This document shows positions 1 through 5,608 of a stretch of 5,608 nt of DNA, one piece after another (position 1 is the first letter of the stretch; each line of letters opens with the position of its first letter). The notes beneath the pieces are model-generated. The model did no database searches and had not been told where the DNA came from. It was given only the letters and a program-made list of their open reading frames with translations. A program made the translations under genes and the position numbers. The DNA is from an uncultured Roseburia sp. (GTDB lineage Bacteria; Bacillota; Clostridia; Lachnospirales; Lachnospiraceae), in contig CANDFU010000140.1 of the NCBI GenBank assembly GCA_947384095.1, positions 1 to 5,608 of the forward strand, written 5' to 3'.

Positions 1-1
1 C

Positions 2-472
2 AGCACTTTTGAGGATATGGTGATCCCGGAGATGGAGTTTACTTCCGATGAGAGAATGGTTGCGTTTGGCGATTCAAAGCTTATTTTTTTTGAGGGAGGG
101 CAGCGTCCGCAGGCAGCGCAGGAGATTCCGCTGGAAAAACAGGCGCAGAGCATTTTCCACAATGAAAATTACATCGGCATTGTGACCAGCAACGAAGACA
201 GGGATGTGACGCGCCATATTATGGTATATAACACGCGGGGAAAACTGCTTTTAGAGCAGGATATTGACACGGAGTATGAGAGTATTGAATTTTTGTCCGG
301 CAATGAAATCTGCATCCGCAGCAGAATGGTCTGCGACATTTATACCTTAAGGGGGATTTATAAGTTTCATTACGAATTTCCGGAAGAATTGTATAAAGTG
401 ATTCCGGGCGCTTCCGGGCTCAATTATACGTTTGTTCTGAGCGATGCAACAGAGAAAGTAAGACTGAAATAG
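2..472 (+). CDS. DUF5711-like protein, C-terminal part (5' end outside window)
   Basis: The frame is already open at the left edge (first full codon at position 2, reading S-T-F-E-D before the first Met at 17), so this is the C-terminal 156 residues of a longer protein; the Met at 17 is probably internal. The stop is TAG at 470-472. The visible part is a run of short beta-strand-like stretches separated by turns (for example around MVAFGDSKLIFFEG, YIGIVTSNED, HIMVYNTRGKLL, EICIRSRMVCDIYTLRG). This pattern fits a beta-propeller-like repeat fold. From memory of the family, DUF5711 proteins of Lachnospiraceae have an N-terminal membrane anchor followed by such a domain and lie directly upstream of cvpA, as here. 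No catalytic motif is visible and the function is unknown. The family name is an inference from fold pattern and neighbour; that it is a real gene is much surer, given the tight coupling to the next gene. Confidence 0.75.
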   Translation, partial: STFEDMVIPEMEFTSDERMVAFGDSKLIFFEGGQRPQAAQEIPLEKQAQSIFHNENYIGIVTSNEDRDVTRHIMVYNTRGKLLLEQDIDTEYESIEFLSGNEICIRSRMVCDIYTLRGIYKFHYEFPEELYKVIPGASGLNYTFVLSDATEKVRLK

Positions 473-481
473 GAGATACAT

Positions 482-1192
482 ATGAACTGGGTACTGATAC
501 TTGTTCTGACGACGATGGCGATCGGGATGGCTTCGGGCTGGAGGAGAGGATTTCTGCGTATGGTTTTTTCGCTGGTATCTTGGGTTATTATTCTGGCTTT
601 TGTGTCATGGTCTGCGCCGTATGCAAAGGATTATCTGATGACGCGCACGTCGCTTTATGAGACGATTCAGAGGCAGTGCGAAGAGACGATAAACCGCGCG
701 GCCGCGGGAGAAGGGGAGATCGCAGCGATAGAGGGCAGGCAGAACGCCGGTGCGGAATTTGCGAGGCTGGGGATTGTTCTGCCGGAGGCTGTGGCAACGG
801 ACATACTGGAAAGCATTACGGGTGCCGCGTATGATTTTCTGGAGGAAACCAGTATTTACGAGGAGATTTCAAAGAGAGTTGCTTATTTTATCGTGGAAGG
901 GATTGCATATCTGGCGGCGCTTACGGGGGCATGGATCATCGTTCATCTGATATCGCAGGTTCTCGGGCTTGTCTCCCATATACCGGTGGTAAACGGGCTG
1001 AACCGTTTTCTCGGTATCTTTGCCGGGGGACTCTACGGGCTGGTCCTTGTATGGATTGCGTTTTATATCGTTGCTGTGTGCAGTGCCGGCGGGCCGGGAG
1101 CAGCCGTCATAGCGGCGATCCACGGGAACCCGTTACTGACGTTTCTTTATGAAAGAAATCCGCTGCTATTGCTGTTTCTGCGCAGGTTTTAG
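482..1192 (+). CDS. CvpA family membrane protein
   Basis: A 236-residue integral membrane protein. Hydrophobic segments lie at about residues 2-19, 23-44, 133-162 and 176-200, with a hydrophilic, partly helical stretch (about 50-130) between the second and third. Family-like features are the GWRRGFLRM turn after the first segment and the VNGLNRFLGIFAGGLYGLVLVW stretch near the last one, which match CvpA/colicin V production proteins. E. coli CvpA is linked to colicin V production and envelope homeostasis; in Firmicutes the role is poorly defined, so only the family name is given. The start is supported by AGGAG at 471-475, six bases before the ATG, overlapping the stop of the preceding gene. 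With a 9-base gap the two genes form an operon. The C-terminus is very hydrophobic and ends in two arginines (LLLLFLRRF). Confidence 0.85.
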   Translation: MNWVLILVLTTMAIGMASGWRRGFLRMVFSLVSWVIILAFVSWSAPYAKDYLMTRTSLYETIQRQCEETINRAAAGEGEIAAIEGRQNAGAEFARLGIVLPEAVATDILESITGAAYDFLEETSIYEEISKRVAYFIVEGIAYLAALTGAWIIVHLISQVLGLVSHIPVVNGLNRFLGIFAGGLYGLVLVWIAFYIVAVCSAGGPGAAVIAAIHGNPLLTFLYERNPLLLLFLRRF

Positions 1193-1221
1193 GCATTTCT
1201 TTTTCCTGGGCCGACACATTA

Positions 1222-1251
1222 TTGAAAAACTCCAATATATTATCGTATAGA
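1222..1251 (+). promoter_or_regulatory. Weak candidate promoter for the ferritin-like gene
   Basis: TTGAAA at 1222-1227 and TATAGA at 1246-1251 are separated by 18 bases in the AT-rich part of the 81-base gap after cvpA. Transcription would begin only just before the ribosome binding site at 1259, giving a very short leader. TATTAT at 1238-1243 is another possible -10 box but has no good -35 partner. A sporulation sigma factor is possible for a CotJC relative, but I could not match a consensus convincingly. Read-through from cvpA is the alternative, as there is no convincing terminator in the gap. Confidence 0.25.
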
Positions 1252-1273
1252 GTGAAATAAGGAGACGATCAAT

Positions 1274-1819
1274 ATGGAAGAGAGAGCAGCCGCTGCGGAT
1301 GGATGCAGTTTTGCTGGTGTGAAACCGGCCGTGATGGATCTGCCGTATCCGCCGGTCAGAGTGGGCGCAAAAAATCCGGAATATGCAAATCTGCTGAGCG
1401 TGGATTATTGCGGCGCAGTGTCCGAGTTGTCTGCGGTCACACAGTATATCAACAATGAAAACCGGCTTTCCTGTGAAAACTGTCCGATGGCGCGGACCAT
1501 TCTGGAAATTGCGATGGCGGAAATGATGCATCTGCAGAAACTGGGGGAGCTTATCGCTCTTTTGGGCGGCAACATTGATTTTACAGTGCGGCAGCGGGGA
1601 GGAAGGCCGCAGATGTGGACGCCCGCGTACCTGACGATCCCGGAGAATGGCGGGAAAATGATTATGGCGGATATCGAAGCGGAAAAGGCGGCGATCAGCC
1701 AGTATCAGATGCACATGAAGATGATAAAGGATAAGGATGTGAACGCTGTGCTGGCAAGAATCATAAAAGATGAAGAATATCATATTATGCTTCTTCATGC
1801 ACTGGCTCAGGCCTGGTAA
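1274..1819 (+). CDS. Ferritin-like di-metal protein (manganese catalase/CotJC-like)
   Basis: A 181-residue protein with the four-helix-bundle pattern of the ferritin-like superfamily. Predicted metal ligands are Glu51 (in AVSELSAVTQY), the first ExxH at Glu83-His86 (AEMMHLQKLGE), Glu137 or Glu135 (DIEAEKAAISQY) and the second ExxH at Glu167-His170 (DEEYH). The order Glu, ExxH, Glu, ExxH fits a di-iron or di-manganese site. The N-terminal YPPVRVGAKNPEYANLL followed by the first helix resembles the start of CotJC and manganese catalases, so peroxide detoxification or a spore-coat role is possible but unproven. The protein is shorter than typical full manganese catalases. Unusual for that group, it has Cys46 and a Cys67-x-x-Cys70 pair in the loop between the first two helices. 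The start is well supported by AAGGAG at 1259-1264, nine bases before the ATG. The gene converges on the DUF5722 gene and shares its terminator. Confidence 0.8.
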   Translation: MEERAAAADGCSFAGVKPAVMDLPYPPVRVGAKNPEYANLLSVDYCGAVSELSAVTQYINNENRLSCENCPMARTILEIAMAEMMHLQKLGELIALLGGNIDFTVRQRGGRPQMWTPAYLTIPENGGKMIMADIEAEKAAISQYQMHMKMIKDKDVNAVLARIIKDEEYHIMLLHALAQAW

Positions 1820-1853
1820 GGCTGTTTAAGAACGGGAATAGAATAGATGGCGG

Positions 1854-1891
1854 AGAGAAAAAGATGGCGGATAAGAGCCATCTTTTTCTCT
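1854..1891. terminator. Bidirectional intrinsic terminator
   Basis: A perfect 15-base-pair inverted repeat (arms 1854-1868 and 1877-1891) with an 8-base loop. The inner GATGGC/GCCATC core is flanked by an A-rich left and a T-rich right half (TCTTTTTCTC), so transcripts from either side give a stable stem followed by a U-rich run. It lies 34 bases past the stop of the ferritin-like gene and 51 bases past the stop of the converging DUF5722 gene, the expected place for a shared two-way terminator. Confidence 0.9.
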
Positions 1892-1942
1892 GTTGTATCT
1901 TTGGAATATGTTTTCTGACAGAAACGCGTCTGGATTGCCGCT

Positions 1943-4423
1943 TCATGTGTTCTTTTTGCGTTCAGCCTCCCTGGGGATGACAAGTTCCACGACATTGGAG
2001 TACGGGCTGCGGGAACCGTCTGAGAGCACGGCGCGCACACGGAAGCGGTAGGAACTTCCCTTGCGGAAATCTTCTTTCTGGCCGTCTGCGTTTTTGTATT
2101 GTGTGCAGAGGTATTTCAGTTCCGCCACTGTTTTGACACGTGTAAACGTGTTTCCGGATCCTTTGGCGATGTAGATCTGGTAGGAGACGGCGCGTGGCCA
2201 GGAGCTCCAGTTTAAAAGGACGTCGCCGTCCACGATTTTTGCGTCAAGCTGTATCAGGGCTTCTTTTGCGAGCGGGTCGGATTCCGGGGCCCTGTAGGTG
2301 CCGGTTCCGGTATTTACGAACGAGCGCACTTTATAGTAATAGATCTTTCCGGATGTTGTCCCTGTATCGGTATACCTGGTTTTATCAGTGGCCGCGATGA
2401 CCCGGTACGGACCGTTTTCGGACTCGGAGCGAAGAATTTCATATCCGTTGACGCCTTCCTGCGCCATCCAGCTCAGAGTGATCTGCGCTCCGGACACCTG
2501 GCATTCCTGCTGGTTCCACACGGGCCGGCTTCCGGTCACGGTAATTTTTCTGGCACTGGAGGCGGAGGCGTAAAGCGCAGTTTTCTGCCCCGGGTCCTCT
2601 GCGGAGGGGGCCAGTTTATACGCTTTCAGCTTGTAGGAATAGGTTTTTCCAGGCGTCAGGCCTGTGTCGGTGTATCCCTGGGTGGTATTGCCGGGGCAGT
2701 GCGCGATAAGTTTGTTGTCCCGGTATATGACATATCCGTCACAGGTGGGGATCCGGTTCCAGAACAGCGAGACGGAGGTTGCCGTGTTGCTGGAAATGCC
2801 TGCAATGGATGCTTTTACCCGCAGGGACGGCATATTCTGGTATCTGGATTTTTTAAATCCGGCGATTTTGGTCCATTTTGACAGATTCGTATAGGGCAGC
2901 AGGGGGTTGGTGAACTTAAAGGAGTCTTTCGAGTCGATGTACTGAAAAACATCCCAGATCAGTCGTTTCTGCCGCTGGTTACTGCTGAGGCCCCAGTACA
3001 GGCCGTCCTGCATCTCAACGGGATGGTCGAACTGCCGCCCATAGATAAACGATTCAATCATGCTGTTTCCTTCGCTTATATAGTAGGCATAGGCATAGGC
3101 GGCCGCCTGTACGAATTCTCCCTTGCTGGAGTTAAAAGACTGTTCGGAAAGCATGATGGTATATTGTTTTCCAAAGTTTTTCTTTACATAGTCGGTCAGG
3201 ACTTTTAAGTTGCGGAACGTGACAAAATCCGTGTCAATGGAATTTTTCGCATGGGAATCGTCCCAGAAAACCGGGTCGCGCAGTCCCTGTGGGTAGGCAT
3301 GGTATGCGATATTAAATACGACGCGGCCCTGGCTGTTTAATGTGTTGTAAAACCGGTCGAGAACAGATTTTGTGGAAAAGTACGCGTTCTCATCCTGATC
3401 GGCGTCATAATTCCAGTTGTAGTCGAGGCTGATATAGACTTTGGCTTTCTTGCTCACGCTTTTCACGGCGTTGTAGCAGATACGGAAATTCCGCGCATAA
3501 TTTTTCATATAGCTTCCGAGGGATTTTCCGCCGTTGTAATTCCAGGTTCCCGGGCTGTTGACTTCGTTTCCGAGGATCCAGCCTGACACGAGATTTTCTT
3601 TGGTCCCGTAGCGCTGTGCGAGGAAGGTCATTACAGCCTCAAAGGTACGGCATCCTTTTTCCGTGGAAGTTTTGACGGAGGAATAATTTGCGGACTGCGG
3701 ACAGTGAAAGCGCATTGCTGCCGTCGCGGGTGAGAAATCGTTCGGAAGCAGCAGAATGACGGTAACTTTTGCCTTTGCCGCGTTGTATGCTTTTACCTGC
3801 GCGTCGTTTGCCTGCAGGACGTCGGCGCTGAAATAGTAGGTTTTTCCCCGGTATTTGTAAGGGATTCCGCTCTTTTTGTCTGTCGTCAGAAGGGAGTTTA
3901 AAGTCCAGTTGACAACGGCGTGGCTGATTCCAAGGTCCAGGGCCTCGGAAAGATCTTCGGGCTGCAGTCCTTTTTTCGAGAGCGTTTTGGGGCCGCTTCC
4001 GGTGTATGTGGCGAGAACTTCCGGATTTGTGATATAGCGGGCCGTGCTTATGATTTTATATTTATTTCCCGTTTTTGCGGCAATCGCGAATTTCTGGCAG
4101 AGCATGGTTTTGTTATATTTTACGGTAAATGTAAGAGTGCCTTTTTTGGTTCTCAGGGAAGTCAGAGGTCTGGCGTTTACTTTTCCGCTCTCGGCGGCGT
4201 TGGCGTCCAGGGCCAGAAGGTAAAGTTTTTTTCCCATGTCGGAAGTTTTTTGTTTTACTTTTGCCTTTACGGTGAGTTTTTTCCCGTTGTGGTTTAATTT
4301 ACATGAGGTGACGGAAACCGGCAGATCTGCCGCCTGCATCGTTTCGGGCGCCGACAGGGCGGTCCCGAGGAGAAAGAGCAGCAGTACCATGCAAAAAAAT
4401 CCCGTACGTTTCAGATGTTTCAT
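1943..4423 (-). CDS. Secreted DUF5722 protein with three fibronectin-III-like domains; predicted glycosidase-like barrel
   Basis: An 826-residue exported protein. Residues 1-31 form a signal peptide: basic MKHLKR, a hydrophobic core to about residue 23, and likely cleavage near MQA-AD. Residues 33-130 look like a small beta-sandwich. Residues 140-525 match my memory of DUF5722, with KGLQPEDLSEALDLGISHAVVNW, a GWILGNEVN motif, ISLDYNWN, NIAYHAYP and TIMLSEQSF. Asn286-Glu287 and Glu427 sit where clan GH-A TIM-barrel glycosidases carry the acid/base and nucleophile, with His375 between them; an enzyme role is therefore inferred, with substrate unknown. Residues 545-630, 638-715 and 722-818 are three fibronectin-III-like domains, the first two sharing YTDTG-T-GK-Y-YK. 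There is no LPXTG, transmembrane tail or other anchor at the C-terminus (REAERKKNT), so it is probably released. The start is the only ATG next to the signal peptide, with AGAAAGGA (complement of 4435-4442) 11 bases upstream. It is a single-gene unit, divergent from pyrF. Confidence 0.85.
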   Translation of the reverse strand: MKHLKRTGFFCMVLLLFLLGTALSAPETMQAADLPVSVTSCKLNHNGKKLTVKAKVKQKTSDMGKKLYLLALDANAAESGKVNARPLTSLRTKKGTLTFTVKYNKTMLCQKFAIAAKTGNKYKIISTARYITNPEVLATYTGSGPKTLSKKGLQPEDLSEALDLGISHAVVNWTLNSLLTTDKKSGIPYKYRGKTYYFSADVLQANDAQVKAYNAAKAKVTVILLLPNDFSPATAAMRFHCPQSANYSSVKTSTEKGCRTFEAVMTFLAQRYGTKENLVSGWILGNEVNSPGTWNYNGGKSLGSYMKNYARNFRICYNAVKSVSKKAKVYISLDYNWNYDADQDENAYFSTKSVLDRFYNTLNSQGRVVFNIAYHAYPQGLRDPVFWDDSHAKNSIDTDFVTFRNLKVLTDYVKKNFGKQYTIMLSEQSFNSSKGEFVQAAAYAYAYYISEGNSMIESFIYGRQFDHPVEMQDGLYWGLSSNQRQKRLIWDVFQYIDSKDSFKFTNPLLPYTNLSKWTKIAGFKKSRYQNMPSLRVKASIAGISSNTATSVSLFWNRIPTCDGYVIYRDNKLIAHCPGNTTQGYTDTGLTPGKTYSYKLKAYKLAPSAEDPGQKTALYASASSARKITVTGSRPVWNQQECQVSGAQITLSWMAQEGVNGYEILRSESENGPYRVIAATDKTRYTDTGTTSGKIYYYKVRSFVNTGTGTYRAPESDPLAKEALIQLDAKIVDGDVLLNWSSWPRAVSYQIYIAKGSGNTFTRVKTVAELKYLCTQYKNADGQKEDFRKGSSYRFRVRAVLSDGSRSPYSNVVELVIPREAERKKNT

Positions 4424-4469
4424 ATGTGGCTCAGTCCTTTCTTTGTCTGTTGCATATTGCGATGATAAC

Positions 4470-4478
4470 AGTATATCA
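4470..4478 (-). promoter_or_regulatory. Extended -10 promoter of the DUF5722 gene
   Basis: On the minus strand the sequence reads TGATATACT: a TATACT -10 box (4470-4475) preceded by the TG of an extended -10 element (4477-4478). The -35 region at 17-18 bases is poor (TTTATT/ATTTAT), which is tolerated by extended -10 promoters. Transcription would start near 4463, leaving a leader of about 40 bases before the ATG at 4423. Confidence 0.5.
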
Positions 4479-4494
4479 TGAAAAGATCATGAAA
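4475..4494. repeat. Direct repeat ATCATGAAA, 11-base period, beside the DUF5722 promoter
   Basis: ATCATGAAA occurs at 4475-4483 and again at 4486-4494, spaced 11 bases, about one helical turn. Each copy contains the palindrome TCATGA. The pair fills the space just upstream of the -10 box of the minus-strand gene, overlapping its extended -10 element, where a bound protein could affect that promoter. The repeat is seen directly; an operator role is inference. Confidence 0.4.
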
Positions 4495-4514
4495 TAAATC
4501 AACTTTCAAATTTC

Positions 4515-4544
4515 TTGCCAAAGGAGAGGGGGGGAGTGTATAAT
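4515..4544 (+). promoter_or_regulatory. Strong sigma-A-type promoter for pyrF
   Basis: TTGCCA (4515-4520, five of six to consensus) and a perfect TATAAT (4539-4544) are separated by 18 bases, with AT-rich DNA just upstream. The spacer contains a run of seven G (4528-4534). Transcription would begin near 4551, about 98 bases before the chosen pyrF start. Because the -10 box covers 4544, translation from the TTG there (an in-frame upstream extension of pyrF) cannot come from this promoter. Confidence 0.75.
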
Positions 4545-4550
4545 TGCAGT

Positions 4551-4648
4551 TGCAGCCGGAAACCGCGCCGGGCGCGGTGCGCAGACGCGGGAAAGGCGCA
4601 AAAAAAGGGACCGGGCAGTGGCTGGAAGAAGAGAAAATGGAGGAAGCG
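4551..4648 (+). promoter_or_regulatory. Structured G+C-rich leader of pyrF
   Basis: The roughly 98-base leader holds a near-palindrome at 4562-4578 (arms ACCGCGC and GCGCGGT, 3-base loop). Directly after it comes a possible second stem pairing TGCGC at 4578-4582 with GCGCA at 4596-4600, then a run of seven A. No U-run follows either stem, so neither is an intrinsic terminator, and I see no clear PyrR-binding motif. The leader may affect mRNA stability or access to the pyrF start; regulation by pyrimidines is not shown. Confidence 0.4.
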
Positions 4649-5353
4649 ATGGGAAAAGATGTGATAATTGCATGCGATTTTAGCAGCAGGGAAGAGGTGC
4701 TTGATTTTCTGGGAAAATTTAAGGAAGAAAAGCCGTTCGTGAAAATCGGGATGGAGCTTTTCTATGCGGAAGGGCCCGGGATCGTGCGGACCATCAAGGA
4801 AATGGGGCACAAGGTTTTTCTTGATCTGAAGCTGCATGATATTCCGAATACGGTGAAAAAAGCGATGTCGGTTCTCTCGGGGCTTGATATCGATATGTGT
4901 AATGTCCATGCGGCGGGCACGAAGGCCATGATGCAGGCGGCTGTGGAGGGTCTTACGAGGCCGGACGGCACAAGACCGCTTCTGATTGCGGTGACGCAGC
5001 TCACATCGACGAGCGGGGAGATGATGCGCGAGGAACTTCTGATCGGGGCGCCTGTCGGCGAAACAGTGATGCATTATGCAAAAAATGCCATGGAAGCAGG
5101 GCTGGACGGTGTTGTCTGTTCTCCGCTTGAGGCGGGAGACGTTCATGCCGCTTGCGGGGATCGTTTTATCACTGTGACGCCCGGAGTCCGGTTTGCGGGA
5201 GGGGACGTCGGAGATCAGAAGCGTGTGACGACACCGGAGCGGGCAGGAGAACTTGGAGCCGACTATATTGTCGTCGGAAGGCCGGTCACACAGGATGCGG
5301 ATCCGGTGGCTGCATACCGCAGATGTATGGATGCGTTTGTCCGGGGAGTTTAA
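4649..5353 (+). CDS. pyrF: Orotidine-5'-phosphate decarboxylase
   Basis: This cytosolic enzyme decarboxylates OMP to UMP, the last step of de novo pyrimidine synthesis. With the ATG at 4649 the protein has 234 residues, normal for the bacterial (group 1) family. It begins at the first barrel strand (VIIACDF, Asp10), followed by VKIGMELF (Lys32). The catalytic signature [13 protein letters not shown] gives Asp59, Lys61 and Asp64. The phosphate-binding ends VTPGVRF (Arg181) and IVVGRPVT (Gly210-Arg211) are intact. GGAGG at 4639-4643, five bases upstream, favours this start. An ATG at 4637 (four residues longer) is the second choice. The frame stays open back to a TTG at 4544, but the extra 35 basic residues do not resemble the family and that start overlaps the promoter. 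The gene begins a likely operon with the TraX-like gene five bases downstream. It is not followed here by the pyrK/pyrD/pyrE genes often found with it. Confidence 0.95.
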   Translation: MGKDVIIACDFSSREEVLDFLGKFKEEKPFVKIGMELFYAEGPGIVRTIKEMGHKVFLDLKLHDIPNTVKKAMSVLSGLDIDMCNVHAAGTKAMMQAAVEGLTRPDGTRPLLIAVTQLTSTSGEMMREELLIGAPVGETVMHYAKNAMEAGLDGVVCSPLEAGDVHAACGDRFITVTPGVRFAGGDVGDQKRVTTPERAGELGADYIVVGRPVTQDADPVAAYRRCMDAFVRGV

Positions 5354-5358
5354 AAGCG

Positions 5359-5608
5359 ATGGAAAGAAAAGGGCTCAGCGGCAGTACGCTGAAAATGATT
5401 GCGATACTTACAATGCTTATCGATCATGTGGGGGCGGCGTTTGTCGGCCGTTTTCTTATGACGAGCGGGATGATGGAGGCGATGGAAACAGAGGAGACGA
5501 TCATGGGATGGCTGATGGACCACGCCTCGCTTTATATGGTTTATTCGGTGATGCGTATGGTCGGACGGATTGCCTTTCCGATTTTCTGTTTTCTGCTGGT
5601 GGAGGGGG
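5359..5608 (+). CDS. TraX family membrane protein, N-terminal part (3' end outside window)
   Basis: An open frame of at least 83 residues runs off the right edge. It starts five bases after the pyrF stop, with GGGGAG (5343-5348, inside the end of pyrF) ten bases upstream, so the two are probably translated from one mRNA. The sequence has the family pattern: a short basic start (MERKGLSGSTLK), a first membrane segment containing IDH (MIAILTMLIDHVGAAF, Asp22-His23), a methionine-rich amphipathic loop (32-60), and RMVGRIAFPIFCFLLVEG at 66-83. TraX of the F plasmid acetylates F-pilin; chromosomal TraX-like proteins of Firmicutes resemble membrane acyltransferases, and their substrates are not known. 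No conjugation genes are visible nearby, so the name should not be read as evidence for transfer. Confidence 0.85.
   Translation, partial: MERKGLSGSTLKMIAILTMLIDHVGAAFVGRFLMTSGMMEAMETEETIMGWLMDHASLYMVYSVMRMVGRIAFPIFCFLLVEG

Noticed and set aside
1152..1203. An AAAGAAAT / ATTTCTTT inverted repeat around the end of cvpA followed by T5, possibly a terminator
   Set aside because: The arms are AT-only, lie 35 bases apart and lack a stable G+C core; too weak to call a terminator.
1166..1798. A 210-codon open frame on the minus strand opposite the ferritin-like gene
   Set aside because: It is rich in His, Arg and Ile, has no family resemblance, and overlaps a + strand gene with clear metal-ligand motifs and a good ribosome binding site; it is an antisense shadow.
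3920..4297. A 125-codon + strand open frame rich in Phe and Gly within the DUF5722 gene
   Set aside because: It is an antisense shadow of Lys-rich coding sequence in the minus-strand gene (Lys codons read as TTT/CTT), with no ribosome binding site or family features.
4536..4664. A 42-codon frame starting at GTG 4536, nine bases after AAGGAG at 4521-4526, overlapping the pyrF start; a possible leader peptide
   Set aside because: The start lies inside the spacer of the near-consensus pyrF promoter, so that transcript would not contain it. The Lys/Arg-rich product has no pyrimidine-related codon pattern. It would need a transcript from further upstream, for which I see only a weak candidate promoter.
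4499..5146. A 215-codon open frame on the minus strand opposite pyrF
   Set aside because: It lies opposite the intact pyrF catalytic motifs, has a His/Arg/Phe-rich composition typical of antisense frames, and covers the divergent promoter region.
5359..5608. TraX-like gene as evidence for a conjugative element
   Set aside because: Chromosomal TraX-family genes are common in Clostridia, and no transfer, relaxase, integrase or attachment-site features are visible in the window.

Overview
The window looks like chromosomal DNA from an anaerobic gut-type Firmicute, most likely a member of the Lachnospiraceae (Clostridia). The reasons are the moderate G+C content, strong AGGAG-type ribosome binding sites, a DUF5711-like gene directly followed by cvpA, a secreted DUF5722-type protein with fibronectin-III-like domains, and a TraX-like membrane protein. 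The genus cannot be fixed from the sequence alone. Nothing suggests a phage, an insertion sequence, a CRISPR array or an RNA gene.

Left part (1-1192, + strand): the 3' end of a DUF5711-like gene, then a CvpA-family membrane protein after a 9-base gap. The two are almost certainly co-transcribed. An 81-base gap follows, then a + strand gene (1274-1819) for a small ferritin-like protein related to manganese catalase/CotJC. It carries both ExxH metal-binding motifs and a CxxC pair.

Middle (1820-4423): a strong hairpin at 1854-1891 works in both directions and ends two converging genes. The second of these is the largest gene of the window, on the minus strand (4423-1943). It encodes an 826-residue secreted protein with a signal peptide, an N-terminal beta domain, a DUF5722 barrel with glycosidase-like Asn-Glu and Ser-Glu motifs, and three C-terminal fibronectin-III-like domains. 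It is the most attractive candidate here for an unstudied enzyme.

Right part (4424-5608): a 225-base divergent regulatory region holds an extended -10 promoter for the DUF5722 gene, with an 11-base-spaced direct repeat abutting it. It also holds a near-consensus promoter facing right, with a G7 run in its spacer, which feeds a G+C-rich structured leader. That leader precedes pyrF (orotidine-5'-phosphate decarboxylase, last step of UMP synthesis), best started at 4649. Five bases after pyrF begins a TraX-family membrane protein that runs off the window end.

Overall this is mostly ordinary housekeeping chromosome. I do not see a clear new multi-gene system. The items worth a second look are the DUF5722 secreted protein, the cysteine-bearing ferritin-like protein, the regulatory region between 4424 and 4648, and the pairing of pyrF with a TraX-like gene.
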